A DNA stretch of 64,000 bases from Okapia johnstoni (GCA_024291935.2 CM044312.1:47560001-47624000), one strand, 5' to 3'. Positions 19,849 through 32,593 are shown, counted from the first letter of the stretch. Notes: generated from the letters alone by a model not told the origin. Program-made: numbers and translations.

Positions 19849-22444
19849 AGCAGCAGTATCATGGTTTCAGCCATCATAGTCTCTGCCATCCTCGTTACTA
19901 CATTCTCCTTTCAGAGACAAGGATATGGCGGCTTAGAAAAGTCTAATAACTAGCAGGTTCAGGACAGGGCTTGTGTCCACATGTATCTGCATCCTTTGCT
20001 ATCTCTTTGGATGAACAGATGAGAAATAGCTGTTTCTGTAACCTGTAGAAATCACGGCTCAGACACCCTCATACCAAGTACTCAACGGCGATTGTTCTGG
20101 CGATGCCACCCTGACCTCTGTGGTGTTTGAATGGTTTGTCATGGTTGTTATTCTTGGTTGACTCTCTGTCTTATTTAAGCTACCAGTTCGCTGGGGTGTT
20201 GCTGGTGAATTGGAGGGCTGGTACGTGAAGGGGCGGGAGTGCTTTGGGAAAAGCCAGCCAGATTAGTTGTGACTGAACTGCCTAACTTGTGGATTCAGTG
20301 ACACAGATCAACCCAGTAGCCTCATGTAGACCTCGCTGGGGTCTGAGCCACCAGTCTATAGGTCACCAAGTCAAGCCCCTGTGAAGTACCCCCACCCCCG
20401 CCACCACTTAGAGCGGTAAAGACTGATTAAGCATGTTTATATGTAATCTGAAAATAGTTCTTTCAGGAAATGTGTGGTTCTTAAAAGTCATTTTAAAACC
20501 TGAGATTTTACTTTCGTTTATTTACGTTCTAGCCAAAAAGAGTTCAGGGTTGAGCACCAAGTCTCATGATGTATGGAGTCCTCCAGGAGAATTGTCAGAG
20601 CAGTTTTATATATTTTCACTCTATCAATATAGCCTTTCACAGTTCCTAATTAGTTTTGTTAGTTGACTTACAGAAAAGCGTATTTAAAGTGAGACGTCAG
20701 TAATTCCACTGAGGGAACCATGTTAATGAAAAGCACACACTGTCAGGAGGCCAATGGGAGAGCAAATGGTCTGTCCTGAGCACCCCTAATTTGTACTGGA
20801 GGTGATTAACTCGACTGCTTCCATTGTAAGAACACACTTCAGTAGAAACCTCTGGAGATTATTCAAGCTGTGGATGTGTGTGTTTGTGTGAACATGTACC
20901 AGCACACACACGCACACACAAACGTATTATATTTTCTTAAAACAAGGCAAATAAAAGATTAATCGAGCTTTTGGAACACCCACCCAGTGTACTTCTGTGA
21001 ACATATATGTCACTGAGATTGTATTGGAAACTTCACTGGGTTTGGGCTAAGGCACTGTATATCTTGCCAAGGAGAAAGGAAATAGCTCCAAAATAAAGAG
21101 AAGGAGCAGTAAAATATATAAATTTACTCTATTCTGACAAGTACTTTTGCCAGATATGTGAAGTCTGACTTGGGTTATTTATCTGTACATGGGATTTCTT
21201 AGAATATTGTATTTGAAGAATGTTATCTCAGACTTTCAATAGCCAGAGCAGATGCACAGTAAACTTTTGAGGTTTTTTTATAGTAGATATGTGTGTGCAG
21301 TCTACCAGAAATTAAAGATGCACAAGGAGATTTTTTACAGTGTACATAATCATGCCAATAAAACTTAGTTCCTTAAATAAGAGCTCAGTTTTCTTTATTT
21401 CCTGCTGAGTTTACCAAGTGGAGCATTGGATGCCAGCACTTTTAGCTAAGTAGTTTTGCTGCAAAACTGTTTCTGTTCATTTGTGCTTGGGCCAGGATGG
21501 AGGGTCACTTGCCTTTGTATAGAAGACACAAAATAGGAGGGTCGTGTGTCATCACTCTAAATTGTCTCTGCTTCTGCAGCCCTGGCAGTAGGAACTGCTG
21601 GAAATGTACATACCGCACAGTTTTTCAGAATGCATGACATGGTCAAGTTTATGTTTTTCTGTGGTGTGTCGTGGTTGTTTATTATGTGGAAGAAGCAGAA
21701 AGCTTGCCAATCCACATCACTAATGCAAGTCTGAGTAATGACATCAGCAGTAAACTGGAATTTAGCTTCTAACCACATACAAATAGGTCTCAGGCTGCTG
21801 GTTATGCTATGATGTCAACCCAGTGCCCCCTTCATTAGCTGATGTGCTTTTCAAGGTAAATGCCAAGAGAAAGAATTTGGTTTTGTTTTCCCAACGCACA
21901 AAACATGTTTGGAACAATAGAAATACTTCTCTATCAACAGTTTTCTGCCTTGTTGATTTCCCAACTCTGTTAATTACACCCTCTGAGTCTGTATTTCCAG
22001 GTCTTTATTAGAACACAAAATTACCTACAGGAGAGTTGATTTCTAAATCAGATTGAGTTTCCACACACACACCTCTCTCTCCTCTCCCTGGAGACTCCAT
22101 TGGTTATCTACACGTTGCAGCAAAACCAAACCGACCAAATTATTCTGCATTTCTGATGCATCCTGACAGGTTAAGACAGTAGCCTAACCAGTGGAGAAAG
22201 ATGTTTACAAGGTCCTACTGATGATACCACCTCAGAGATCCGAGGGGATGATTCAGACCCACCAAAGTTTTAGCTTCCACCAATGCTGCCTCTGCATGTC
22301 TGTGTTCATCTGATGGGCAGCCTTGCCATAGTTTATGTGGGGTGTATATTATCATTTGTGGCTGTCTCTTTGTGAATCAGCATTTACCTTGGAAGTAGCC
22401 TGTTTCACCACACACAACAACACTGTTTATTAAAAGGCCTTTCG
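19849..22444. other. Unique DNA with small GT/CA tracts
   Basis: No gene or interspersed repeat was recognised. There are interrupted GT and CA tracts at about 20875-20890 and 20904-20920, a C-rich patch at 20390-20405 and a short CA run at 22062-22071. The stretch 20690-20860 reads like single-copy sequence of balanced composition. Confidence 0.5.
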
Positions 22445-22452
22445 CTCCAAAA

Positions 22453-22659
22453 CTGGACTTCCCTGGTAGCTCAGACGGTTAAGAATCTGCCTGCAATGCA
22501 GAGACCCAGGTTTGGTTCCTGCATCAGGAAGATCACCCAGAGAAGGGAATGGCTACCCACTCCACTATTCTTGCCTGAAGAATTCCATGGACAGAGGAGC
22601 CTGGTGGGCTAGAGTCCATGGAGTTGCGAAGAGTCGGACACAACTGAGCGACTTTCACT
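22453..22659 (+). mobile_element. Bov-tA SINE
   Basis: 'acttccctggtagctcagac' head, 'aatggctacccactccac' middle and a well preserved end 'cggacacaactgagcgact'. The 8-bp flanks 'ctccaaaa' at 22445-22452 and 22660-22667 are the TSD. Confidence 0.94.
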
Positions 22660-22667
22660 CTCCAAAA

Positions 22668-24280
22668 TATAGCATTGACTTATGAATATGTGTCCTTTCA
22701 GGGCAGATCTGTATCTAGAAAGAAGAAAAAGTGATAAAGAAACAGAAATTTTTAAAAAGAAGAAAGAATCAAAAGCTACATTTGACTGGTTTTCATATTC
22801 ATGTCTGTGTAAAGCCTACACAGCTACTTTCTTGGCACAGAAACAAATACAAATGAAATTGTTGCTGAATATAGAAGAGAGAAGTTTAATTAGGTGTAAT
22901 AATAGCACTTTTCATTTTCAAAGCACTTTACAAATGCTAACTAATTAATCTGTAATATTTCTAAGAGGCAGGAATGTCCACTCCTCGACTTGTGCTGAGA
23001 GCAGCACATATAGGGTGCTCCCCTCCAGGAAGATTGTCTGTGTACACTTCCCCCTGCTTCCCACACATTAAACCTAAGTGAATATTGTCAGGTGGGGAAC
23101 TATGACGTGGCACAGCTAACAGTGTTAGAAATAGACAAAAAAGAGAAATGGATTCTGATATCCAGAAATTCCAAATAAATCAGTATATATCTGATGATCT
23201 CATATTCAAGAAGAGAAAAATTACCAATAGAAAAAAAATATTTTTCAAAGTATTTGTTTGCTTAGGTGTGAAATGTGTTCCTGAGAGCAGGGAAGAGATT
23301 GCAGATGGGGTTCCACATTCTCAGTTACCCAGCAGTGGGCCCTCGGGCAAGTTATTACCTGCTCTGGAAGTTTCCTTGCCTATAAAATTGTGAACATCAG
23401 ACAAGGTCTCTGAGGTCCCTTTTCCCCTCAAATTCATGGGTTTCTGCTTGACGTAAATGGTGAGTCAGCAGGCAGGTCTCCATTCCTCAGAAGGTTCTTG
23501 ACAGTATGTTTTCTATGTGGCTACCTCTTTAGCCACTACGCTGCAACGTGGCATAAATCTCCGGGCAGTACGTTTATCTAATTACATTTAGACTCAAGTC
23601 TTAATTAAAGATTTCTCTCTCATGGTGCTGTCTCAAGATGCGAATAAGGTTGGGGCTTTTTCAGCTGGAGAAAGTCATGTGGCTAACATTTTGTATGATG
23701 GAGAGAGGTGCATATGTTCTCCTATATGTAGTTCTTTGAAATGTGTGTGATGTGTGTATATGTGTGTTTATCATTTGTCTTATGGAAATATTTGGGCGTG
23801 GAATAAAAATGATAATTTCAGGAAAATAAGCCAATTGTATATGCCAAGAGTTGAGAAGATTTCAGTGATTCCTTAAGTATTTGTTATCTTTTTTAAAGTG
23901 TATGAACCTTGTTGTTTTTGAAAGCAGACTAATTTTTAGAAATGAATTTGTGACATAATATGAAATAGTGAGAAACATCTGTGCCTAAACTATAACATAA
24001 TTGGTTGAGGATAAAACTGACCTCATTCTCAGACTTCTTGAGGAAGAAAGTTTGTAGTGAGGAGAAATGTAAGCTTGCCAGCCAAAACATTTAAATTAAA
24101 GCTTTAGAGATTTTTCCCAAATAATCCATGTACATTTGCCATGATGCAACACAAATTTATTTATTTATTTTTTTAATTTGGTTACCACATTTGGTATAAA
24201 CTATTGTTTTGATAATCAATTTGGGTCAGTTATCTTAAACTGACAGGTCAAATAAAATCCTAAGGAAAAACTAAAGAATA
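22668..24280. other. Unique DNA with two faint MIR relics
   Basis: Weak MIR-like pieces occur at 22905-22965 ('caaagcactttacaaatgct', antisense) and 23325-23420 ('ctcgggcaagttattacctg', sense). The patch 23520-23640 has homeodomain-like TAATTA/TTAATTAAAG motifs in otherwise single-copy DNA. Poly-A and poly-T runs are scattered. No gene was seen. Confidence 0.45.
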
Positions 24281-24295
24281 ATTTTACCAAAGATA

Positions 24296-24419
24296 GAGGG
24301 TCAGGATGAGGAGCACATGTACACCAATGGCTGATTCATGTGAATGTATGGCAAAAACCACCACAATATTGTAAAGTAATTAGCCTCCAATTAAAATAAA
24401 TTTTAAAAAAAGAAAACAA
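24296..24419 (+). mobile_element. 124-bp L1 micro-insertion with TSD
   Basis: 'ccaatggctgattcatgtga', 'caaaaaccaccacaatattg' and 'taattagcctccaatta' with an A-rich tail are the extreme 3' end of a ruminant L1. The flanks 'attttaccaaagata' (24281-24295) and 'attttaccaaaaata' (24420-24434) are a 15-bp TSD with one mismatch, defining a very short 5'-truncated retrotransposition. Confidence 0.85.
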
Positions 24420-24434
24420 ATTTTACCAAAAATA

Positions 24435-27356
24435 TTTAGTGTGAACAAAATTTTACAGATTTAAATGTCAGAATGATGTGCTCAAATTTTCCGGTCAGGT
24501 AGATTAAATTTGCTTTTAATTTTAAAGGAATTTTCAGTACATTGTGTTTGGTAGCTTGAATTTTCTGGCCAAAACTTACTATCTTTTGTTGTTATTATCA
24601 ATGCTGACAAGGACTTGAAATTGTATATATAGCATTAAATGCAAATATCCTGCTGAAACATGACTAATGCTATGGAACTTAAAGCAAAATAATGCTGTGA
24701 CATAATTTTAGGGATCATTTTAAAATTGTCTTTCACTCCACGCTCAGAATTGAGAACATTCTGTGTCTTGAACCCACCATCCTGCTCAACACAAAAGAAA
24801 ATAAAACAAAAACTTGGTAAAACCTAAGTAGATTTTTCCTTCTTTCAGCCAGTTATCTATCCTAAATTTAAATTCTTGACCATTTTCTTAGACTCTCGGG
24901 TGACCTCTAGGCAGTATGAAACTAAGAGATAGCACATTTCTTTTCATTCGCTTTACTTCCTCATACTACTTTAGAACTTCATTTTGCCTTGGAACTGAGA
25001 GATGTAATAAATCTGCTAGAAATTCTTGGCTTTAATCATTAATTCGTATAAATGCAGACTCCCAGAGGATCTTATTTATTGAAGTGTTCAACTGAAATAT
25101 GGGGCTTGTTTCTTACCTTTGCATAGGGTATCTTTCCTTACCCGGGGAAGATACAGATTGTCAGGAGTTTCAGATAAAGCTGAAATTGTAATGGAGCCCT
25201 AACTTTCATCAGCCCCAGAGCTTCTTGAAAGTGATCAGATCAGACGTTCTCTTGTTTTCCCTGTGAGCTTTTCCCGATGATCTCCTCTTTAATATGAAAA
25301 CTTGCTGACTCTCACAACTCTCACAACTGTTCTCACAAGAACAGCTTTTCCATGGTCCTCTGTATACTTAGTACTTTGCCAACAGATATTTACATTCTGC
25401 AGTGTGTATCCATTGGGTAAGCATATTTGTCTTTTTTCAGGAATGTGATAGGTGCTATTTCAAAGAGAGTCCCCTTTTCTTTCTATAATTTGTTTTTCAA
25501 GACAGGTCACTATTTCTTAATGAACTTAGGATGAGGAGAAAATTTTAGTCTTTGATAATATGAAAGTCTTGGACTTCTTAAGCTTTAATATTGTCAAGAA
25601 ATCTCTGAAGTTCCCCTTACAGCTAATTAAACACTTTCCACTCCCAACCCCCATTATCCTGCCAAACTTTAGCCTTTAACATTGGCACTGATGCAAGGCA
25701 CAACTTTTCTTTCTCCTGTGCTTAGCCACTTTACAGCATAAGCCAGAGAGTAAGAAGGGCCCTTAAGGATATTTTCAGTGGATTCTTAATATCCCTATGA
25801 ATTATCCTGTTCTTATTCTGGGGGTTTCATGATTAATAATAGACATATTTCTATTAGAAATGTTTCTTGATACTTTTTCCTTATTCATAAGATTTGAAAG
25901 CAGGATATAGCCAGAAATGTAGAGATTATTTTATTTTGTGAAGGTAGTATAGAAATATATTCATGGAGCTAGAGATGTGTCCTTACTTAATCGATTTAAA
26001 AACCTTTTTTTTTTTAATTGACCTGAATTTGCCCCTAAGTTCTTTATCATTTCCTTATGTCACTCATAATTTTTAAAAACCTCAACCGAACTATGGATGA
26101 TATAATGTTAACATTATAACAAATTGCACAGTGTTATAAGCAGAGCAAAATGCAAAGACGGCCCTGATTTTCCTTTAAGAAGTGTGACCTAGAGGTTGAC
26201 ACTTTTAGTCTACCACTAGCCATCTGGCCTTTGGATAGCAAACATAACACTTTGCCAAGCTGTAAAATTCATGATGTTTAAGAGAAAGATCAAAATTAAA
26301 ACGAGAGGGTTTATATGTACAAATATTTGCTTAGTGCAAATATTCCTGTTGGATGGTCTTAGAACATTGGGTTCCAGTGGGTTAAAAGAAAGTCTGGGCC
26401 ATAATTTATTTGTTTTCTATTTTCATAGTATGCTTTTCCGCTTTTTAAAACTCTTCACAAATATTACTGATTTGTAAAACTGTTATCTTCCTGTGAGAAA
26501 TAAAATCCCTTACCATGGATTGACTATTACGTTTTAAAATTTGGGTCAGTTTTACATGTTTTAAAAAATAAGTGAGAATTTCTATTATTCTCTTCCTTAG
26601 CAGCTAGATACAAATGTTGATGGTAATTTCTGTTCCTCATGTTATGAAGAATTTCTTTCTGAGGATGACAAGATTTAGAAGGATCACTTCTACTACTGAT
26701 TTCACATAAATCATTTTTAGTCACTTCATTGTCTTATCTGACCAAACACAATGTTGCCTTCAAGGATCTTTCATAGATCTATACATGAAGTTTATACTTA
26801 AATTCTCTGCTTACATAGCCATGAAATAGCTAACACATTGTCATCAAAATGGTGGCAAAGATGAGCTGATTATCTCATTGTTATTTATGTAACATTTTTA
26901 TTATTTTGAATTATAAAATATCTGACAGTAGAGTTTATTGCAAATTAGCCTTTGAATATTTCACCTATTTTTGGTGAAATATTGTCACTTGCTGTCACAG
27001 TAGAAATTGTAAAAAGTGGAGACAGTGGTAGGTATGTTTACATTTCCCATGGTCTGCTCCTATTTTCTGCAATACAATCTGAGTTTTTGGTAACAATTGG
27101 TAATAACACAAGAGTCAGTATTTCCTAGATGTTTTACCCTTGTACAAACTGGCACTTTACAATGTAAAAAACATTTATTCAAGATTCTATGTAAACTTTT
27201 CATTCAAAGAACTATGACTGCATTTTGCATGTGCACTTAAATATTTGTTGTTTCTTCCTTTGGTGTTCTTCTCTCTCCGTAGAGCAAATGCAGCAAAATC
27301 ACATTTGTCTTACCCATATCTTTGCATATACATCTATTTTTAATCTTTGTTGCAGA
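24435..27356. other. Unique AT-rich DNA, no gene seen
   Basis: Nearly 3 kb without a repeat family I can name. Open frames are short. 'tcacaactctcacaactgtt' at about 25313-25333 is a small tandem duplication. No exon or RNA gene was recognised. Confidence 0.5.
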
Positions 27357-27463
27357 GATGAGTTTGAGCAAGCTCCGGGAGTTGGTGATGGACAGGGAAG
27401 CTTGGCATACTGCAGTTCATGGGGTCACAAAGAGTCAGACATGACTGAGTGACTGAACTGAAT
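27357..27463 (+). mobile_element. BovB LINE, extreme 3' end
   Basis: 'gatgagtttgagcaagctcc', 'gggagttggtgatggacagg' and a tail 'gagtgactgaactgaatgga' are the BovB 3' terminus of about 107 bp. 5'-truncated and non-coding. Confidence 0.9.
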
Positions 27464-27874
27464 GGAATGACTTAACTAGATAGGAAAGGATAAAAAAAGG
27501 AAGGATAAAAACAGAAAAACAACTGAAAAAATGAGTCAGCACTACTAATTTAAAGAGAGAAAAGTATTGGTCAAGACATGAACGGCTGAAGAAAAGGAAT
27601 CTCTTCTTTGCCTCTTGGTATCTACAGCAAAAAATCTGTTTCTCATACATTTCACCAGATCTCAAACCCAGCAATATTTATGATGGGCATTTAATAACAT
27701 GTCCTTAGAGAGTAAGTGGGGTAACACATGGAGTGTGTTTCCAAATGTGGCTGTCACTGTGCTTCAGACTCCTCTGTACCAAGTTGGTGGCACACTGATG
27801 CAGCCAATGCTTACATGCAGGTCATTTTGAGAATTAACCCCAAGTCATCACTGATTCTAATCTCAGAAGTTTTC
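27464..27874. other. Unique DNA between repeats
   Basis: A-rich at the left ('ataggaaaggataaaaaaag'). No gene or repeat was recognised. Confidence 0.45.
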
Positions 27875-27998
27875 TTGGGTGGTACAGTGGGAAAAAGCAA
27901 CGGCTTTGAAATCAGACAAACATGAGTTTACCAGCTTGGACAACTGACTTAGACTTGGAGCTACAGTTTTCCAGAGAGTAAACTAGAACTCCTAATTG
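27875..27998 (+). repeat. MIR SINE, part 1 (split by Bov-tA)
   Basis: 'gtggtacagtgggaaaaagc', 'ggctttgaaatcagacaaac' and 'ttggacaactgacttagac' match the 5' half of MIR in sense orientation. The right edge is the TSD of the following Bov-tA. Confidence 0.72.
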
Positions 27999-28213
27999 TT
28001 GTTGTTGTTGTTTAGTTGCTCAGCCATGTCTGATTCTTTGCAACCCTATGAACTGTAGCCCACCAGGCTCCTCTGTGCATGGGATTTCCCAGGCAAGAAT
28101 ACTGGAGCAGGTTGCCATTTCCTTCTCAAGTGGATATTCCCAACCCGGGGAACCAACCCGAGTCTCCTGCACTGGCAAGTGGACTCTTTATTGCTGAGCT
28201 ATTGGGGAAGCCC
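27999..28213 (-). mobile_element. Bov-tA SINE inside a MIR
   Basis: Antisense copy with (TTG)n tail, 'gtctgattctttgcaaccct', 'aggcaagaatactggagcag' and head end 'gctattggggaagccc'. The TSD is 'agaactcctaattg' (27985-27998) and 'agaagtcctaattg' (28214-28227), one mismatch in 14. Confidence 0.95.
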
Positions 28214-28227
28214 AGAAGTCCTAATTG

Positions 28228-28320
28228 CATACCCAGTGAAAAAATTATATGAGATATTATTTGTATGTTCCTTAGCAAGCGCCTAGTGCATAAGAACTCA
28301 TTTTCTTTATGTTACACATT
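28228..28320 (+). repeat. MIR SINE, part 2
   Basis: 'attatatgagatattatttg', 'ccttagcaagcgcctagtgc' and 'ataagaactcattttc' continue the sense MIR 3' half after the Bov-tA insertion. Confidence 0.7.
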
Positions 28321-30204
28321 ATCTCTTTAAAGTTGCTTAAAAATGATTTGATTAAATAAATGAGAAATAAAATACTTTCTAGTGAAAAGAGGAAGTGGTG
28401 CTTCATGTCCCAGGATTTTGTTAAATTCTCCATTTGGTTCTTGGTAAGGGTTTTAAGCAGACTTCTTGAATCCTTTGTAATTGTTGTTTAGCTTCCTCTG
28501 GAAAATGCGGGAGAAGCTGAATTGGTGAGAGTACAGCAAACACTTGGAAATCTAGGTGGGGATATCAAGTTTTTCGCCTGAAGATTGAAGATGGTCCATC
28601 ATCTGTGGCTGTTTGTTGATATGAAGACCTGGGAATGGCTTTAATGAGTAGTTAAGCTTTAAATAAGTAATTAAGCTTCTTATTTAACAATGAGAAGACC
28701 CTTCCTTAGGCTCCAGGCCAGCCAGACTTGGTAAACCTGAACTTTCAGTCCCCTTACCTACTAATCTCCACTGGAAACCATAGGGACGACCATGCCTTCT
28801 GAGCAATGTTTAATTTACAAGATAACTCTTGGAGTAAGGGTGATATAATGCTTTGAACCTCAATAAATATGAAGCATGTGCAAGTCACTTGTGCCCCAAT
28901 TTAAATACCAATCCTGAACATTATTTCTATACTGATGACTAGGTGTGCTTCTTTTGTGTATTTGTTTTAACAAAGAGTAATACACACTTGGTTTTAAACT
29001 ACATGCTAGGAGAAAAATTCTGGAAGGACAATTGCTCTGGACCCTGTGTTTTGTCTTCATATCATGATGTAATTTTTAAAAATCAAAATGACTTTCTTTG
29101 AAATTTATATAGCCAAGTAACTTAGGCCATTTTAAAATTCTTTTTCTGCCTTCTCTGTGTATGAATTTTTTATTTCTTTTCATTGTGACTGTGTGTACCA
29201 GACTCAGCTCAGGCAGTATGACACTGACAAGTCACAAATCACATCAAAGGGAGAGAGAGTAGACATTCTGAGATGGGTTTAGCTAGGCTCTCTTCCATTG
29301 CTGTATTCACATTGCTTTCTTTGGTTGAGCTTTGCTCTGTCCTTTCAGGAATCGTCCTATTAGTAAATATTTTAACAAATGTGCGTTCATTTTGAACTTG
29401 GCAGTAGTCCTGATTAGAGACATTGCAAAATAACCATTCAGCTCAACATGGCCCTAAAGACTCAGAGTTTCCAGGGTGAATCAGGACAGACATAGCATAG
29501 ACTGATGAACATTTTTAACCTTTAACCTGGGAGTGGGGAGAGAAGAGACACACTGTGAATTGACAAACACCCTTTCTACCAACCTTGATTTTATTTCTGT
29601 GGCTTTTTCCATGTGGCAGTTTCTTTTAAAATTATAAAGCTGCAAAGCATCTGTATCTATCACAGCCCCTGGTTCAATGTTCCCAACTTGGAGACAGAAG
29701 CAGCCCATGCTGTCTAAAGCCTCTTCAACCAAGAGCAGTTTCCTATAGCATCATATATTCATGACCCATCTAAATTTAACTCCTATGTAAGGGATTTTAC
29801 ATTTATTCAAGGTGGTCTACAAGTATGTTAAATTTCAGTATAAAAAGGAAAAATTAAAATGCCAAGAAAGGTACCTTAGAGAAACTTTCCAAATATCCTT
29901 AAAGTATATTTGAAAGTTGGTCAATAGAAAAAGATCCCCATCAGGACAGAAAACAGTACTGTCATTTGTAAAATCTTTGGATTTTGCACATATTGGACTC
30001 ATTTGGTTAAAAATGTAGAATTAAATCTGAATTGGATGTATCATGAGAGAGGGGCGGTGGGAAGGGAGCAAGAGTCAGAGGGAGCAGATTCCAGAGTGTG
30101 GAGGGAAACATGTAGAGGTGAAGACAGGGACACTTCTTCCCTTTCCTTGGAAAAGAAAGAGGAAAAGGCAGTGAAGAAAAAGACTCCTTAGGAGTGGACA
30201 CTTG
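28321..30204. other. Unique DNA, no gene seen
   Basis: No repeat or gene was recognised. The purine-rich patch at 30035-30185 holds overlapping 62- and 79-codon frames with charge-biased composition. These reflect base composition and have no known domain. Confidence 0.5.
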
Positions 30205-30312
30205 GGGAAGAATGGATACATGTATATGTATGGCTTCACTGTTCACCTAAAACTATCACAACATTGTTAATCGGCTATACCCCAATACAAAATAAGTATT
30301 TTTTTAAAAACA
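30205..30312 (+). mobile_element. Ruminant L1 3'-UTR end
   Basis: 'ggatacatgtatatgtatgg', 'ctgttcacctaaaactatca', 'caacattgttaatcggctat' and 'accccaatacaaaataagta' followed by an A/T tail match the L1-BT 3' end. 5'-truncated. An antisense L1 piece abuts it on the right. Confidence 0.75.
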
Positions 30313-30443
30313 AAGTTAGTGTCATTTTTAGTCATTTAGTTAGAGTTAGTGTCATTTTCTTTGAATAAATACCCAGAAGTAGAATAGCTGAATTATATGG
30401 TAGTTCTATTTGTAATTTTTTGAGAAACCTCTATACTGTTTTC
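30313..30443 (-). repeat. Short antisense L1 ORF2 fragment
   Basis: 'aaatacccagaagtagaata', 'gctgaattatatggtagttc' and 'gagaaacctctatactgttt' are the antisense end of L1 ORF2. The same text recurs with few changes at 31714-31813. Ends abruptly at 30443. Confidence 0.65.
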
Positions 30444-31339
30444 CTCCCACCTCCGGTGGGAGGTGAGAGGGTGTGGATATAGAGAAGTTTGAAGGAGATG
30501 ACCAAGGGCAGTTGAAGGCTCTCATATCCCATCTGTTAGTCTCACAGATGTAGAAGGGCAGTGAAGTTCTGGGGGGAAGGTTCAGCTCACCTGTATGGGT
30601 AGAAAATCTGAAAACCATGCTGCCTGAAGAAGGGTTGAAAGGCTCCCAATCCCTAATCTGAGATGTGGTTGTTATCTTTATAAATTTGAAATTCTTCAGT
30701 GTGAAGGAGGAGTTAGAGTTTCAGGAAGACAGATCTTACCTCAGAGTGGAATAAGTTCCTTCATGGTCAGTGAGCTTTTCCTTTCTGGATCAAGGATAAA
30801 ATGGCAGCCTTCTGAGGGTACTGTGTATGTGTCTGGGGGGAAAGGATGCCTGCATAGAGTCTCTTATAGTCCTAGTTCTTTATGAATAATTTAAGGTTTT
30901 AACCACTCACTTCTGGACGGAGAGCAACAGAATCCTACAAACACTGAAATTTGGCCAGGAGCCCCAGTCTAGTCCCACCAGTTTTGATATCACATAGAGA
31001 AATTCCTCCTACCCAAATTAATTAACCAAGTGGGCCATATTCCCAGAAGAAAACAATTTCAACCATTTGATAAGATCTGAGTTGAACAGTTTTCATTGAG
31101 GATAACCCTTGGTCAGTCTCAACCTTCTTCTCAGGAAGCCTCCTGGGTAAAGCAAGACCATTCTCATTCTTCCAAACCGTTAAGACTGTTCTAAAATGAG
31201 TGAGTGGAGACCTCTGACCATGAATGCTTGGGTGGGAATTCAGTTTTCCCATACTCTAAAGAGGACTGAATGACCAAGCATTAACAGGCAAAGAGTTACA
31301 GAGGTTTAAAAAGGGGGCATTTATCTTCATTACTTAAAG
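30444..31339. other. Unique DNA, no gene seen
   Basis: Holds the small inverted motif 'cccacctccggtgggaggtg' near 30446. Open frames up to 76 codons show no similarity I recognise. No repeat was assigned. Confidence 0.5.
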
Positions 31340-32090
31340 TACTCAATTTAAAATAAAAACCAATTCATCCATTTCTCCCTCCACCCTCCACTTCTAGAAA
31401 ACCACCAATCCATTCTTTGTATATGTGAGCTTGATTTGTTTTGTTGGTTTGTTTTTTTTAGATTCCACATATAAGAAAGATCATACAGTATTTTTCTTTC
31501 TCTGTCTGACATTTCACTTAGCATAATGCTCTTGAGGTCCACTTATGTTGTTGCAAATGGCAAGATTTCATTCTTTTCCATGGCTGAGTAATATTTCATT
31601 GTGTATATATCCACCACATTTCCACAGTCTCTTGATGAACACTTATGTTGTCTCCATATCTTGATTATTTTAAATAATGCTGTAATGAACATGGGAGTGC
31701 ATATTTCTTTCTGAGTTAGTGTCATTTTCTTTGTATAAATACCCAGAAGTAGAATAGCTGAGTTATATGATAGTCCTCTTTTTAATTTTTTGAGAAACCT
31801 CTCTACTGTTTTCCATAGTAGCTGCACCAATTTACAGTCCCACCAACAGTGCACAAGTGTTCCCTTTTCTCCACATCCTCACCAAAGCTTGTTATTTCTA
31901 GTCTGTTTGATGATAACCATTCTGACAGGTGTGAGGTGGTTTCTCATTGTGGTTTTGATTTGCGTTTCCCTGCTGAGTAGTGATGTTGAGCATCTTTTCA
32001 TGTACCAGTTGGCCATCTGTATGTCTTCTTTGGAAAAATGTCTATTCAGATCTTCTGTCATTTTTTAATCCAATTATTTGTTTTTTTGCC
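31340..32090 (-). pseudogene. L1 LINE, 3' part of ORF2, broken
   Basis: Reverse frames at 31879-32061 ('[20 protein letters not shown]'), 31543-31854 ('TPMFITALFKIIKIWRQHKC' and 'YIYTMKYYSAMEKNEILPFA') and 31348-31542 together give the C-terminal part of the L1 ORF2 protein. Stops and frameshifts break it, and the endonuclease and RT catalytic regions are absent. Both ends are truncated and no TSD was found. It is older than the L1-BT 3' ends nearby, judging by divergence. Confidence 0.9.
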
Positions 32091-32593
32091 AAACTTCCTG
32101 AATAAAGTATGGAAATGAGAAAATAATGTTTATTGGCTATGAAGGGATACATTCTAGACTTTTCATCATGGTTCATTTTCCTCACTCATTAGTCCACTTA
32201 CAATTTGGCTTTTATAACCAGAAAAATAATTAAGATAGAAGACAAGAAATCCAATTATGGTAATGACAGTCACATCAATGAAGATACTATGAGTTGATAA
32301 CCTACTGATAGTTTTTGCCAGTGAGCAAAATGTGGTAGATCTTCAGTTTTGACTCACAACACTGCCAGTGCTGTTTTCTTTCTCATACTGATGGGGGAGT
32401 TCTCTCATATGTTTAAAAAAGTTATGCAGTAGTAACAGGGCCAAAAAGAAGAGCTTTGTCACCTATTAGTTTCGATCTTTGACTAATCACCCTACATCTC
32501 TATACCTCAATTTCTGTCTTTGTTGTGTGAAGGGGTTTGGGTGAACTGAACTCTTAAGGCTTCAGTGGTTCTGTAAGCAAAAAGAAAGAAAGG
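32091..32593. other. Unique DNA, possible faint MIR
   Basis: 'tttgtcacctattagtttcg' with 'tctatacctcaatttctgtc' (about 32455-32520) might be a sense MIR fragment, at low confidence. Nothing else was recognised. Confidence 0.35.

Noticed and set aside
19698..19953. Valine-rich and threonine-rich frames on opposite strands
   Set aside because: They are direct translations of the GTR triplet array.
30205..30443. Sense L1 tail next to antisense L1, considered as a 5' inversion
   Set aside because: The inverted piece lies beyond the 3' tail, the wrong side for twin priming, and no enclosing TSD was found.
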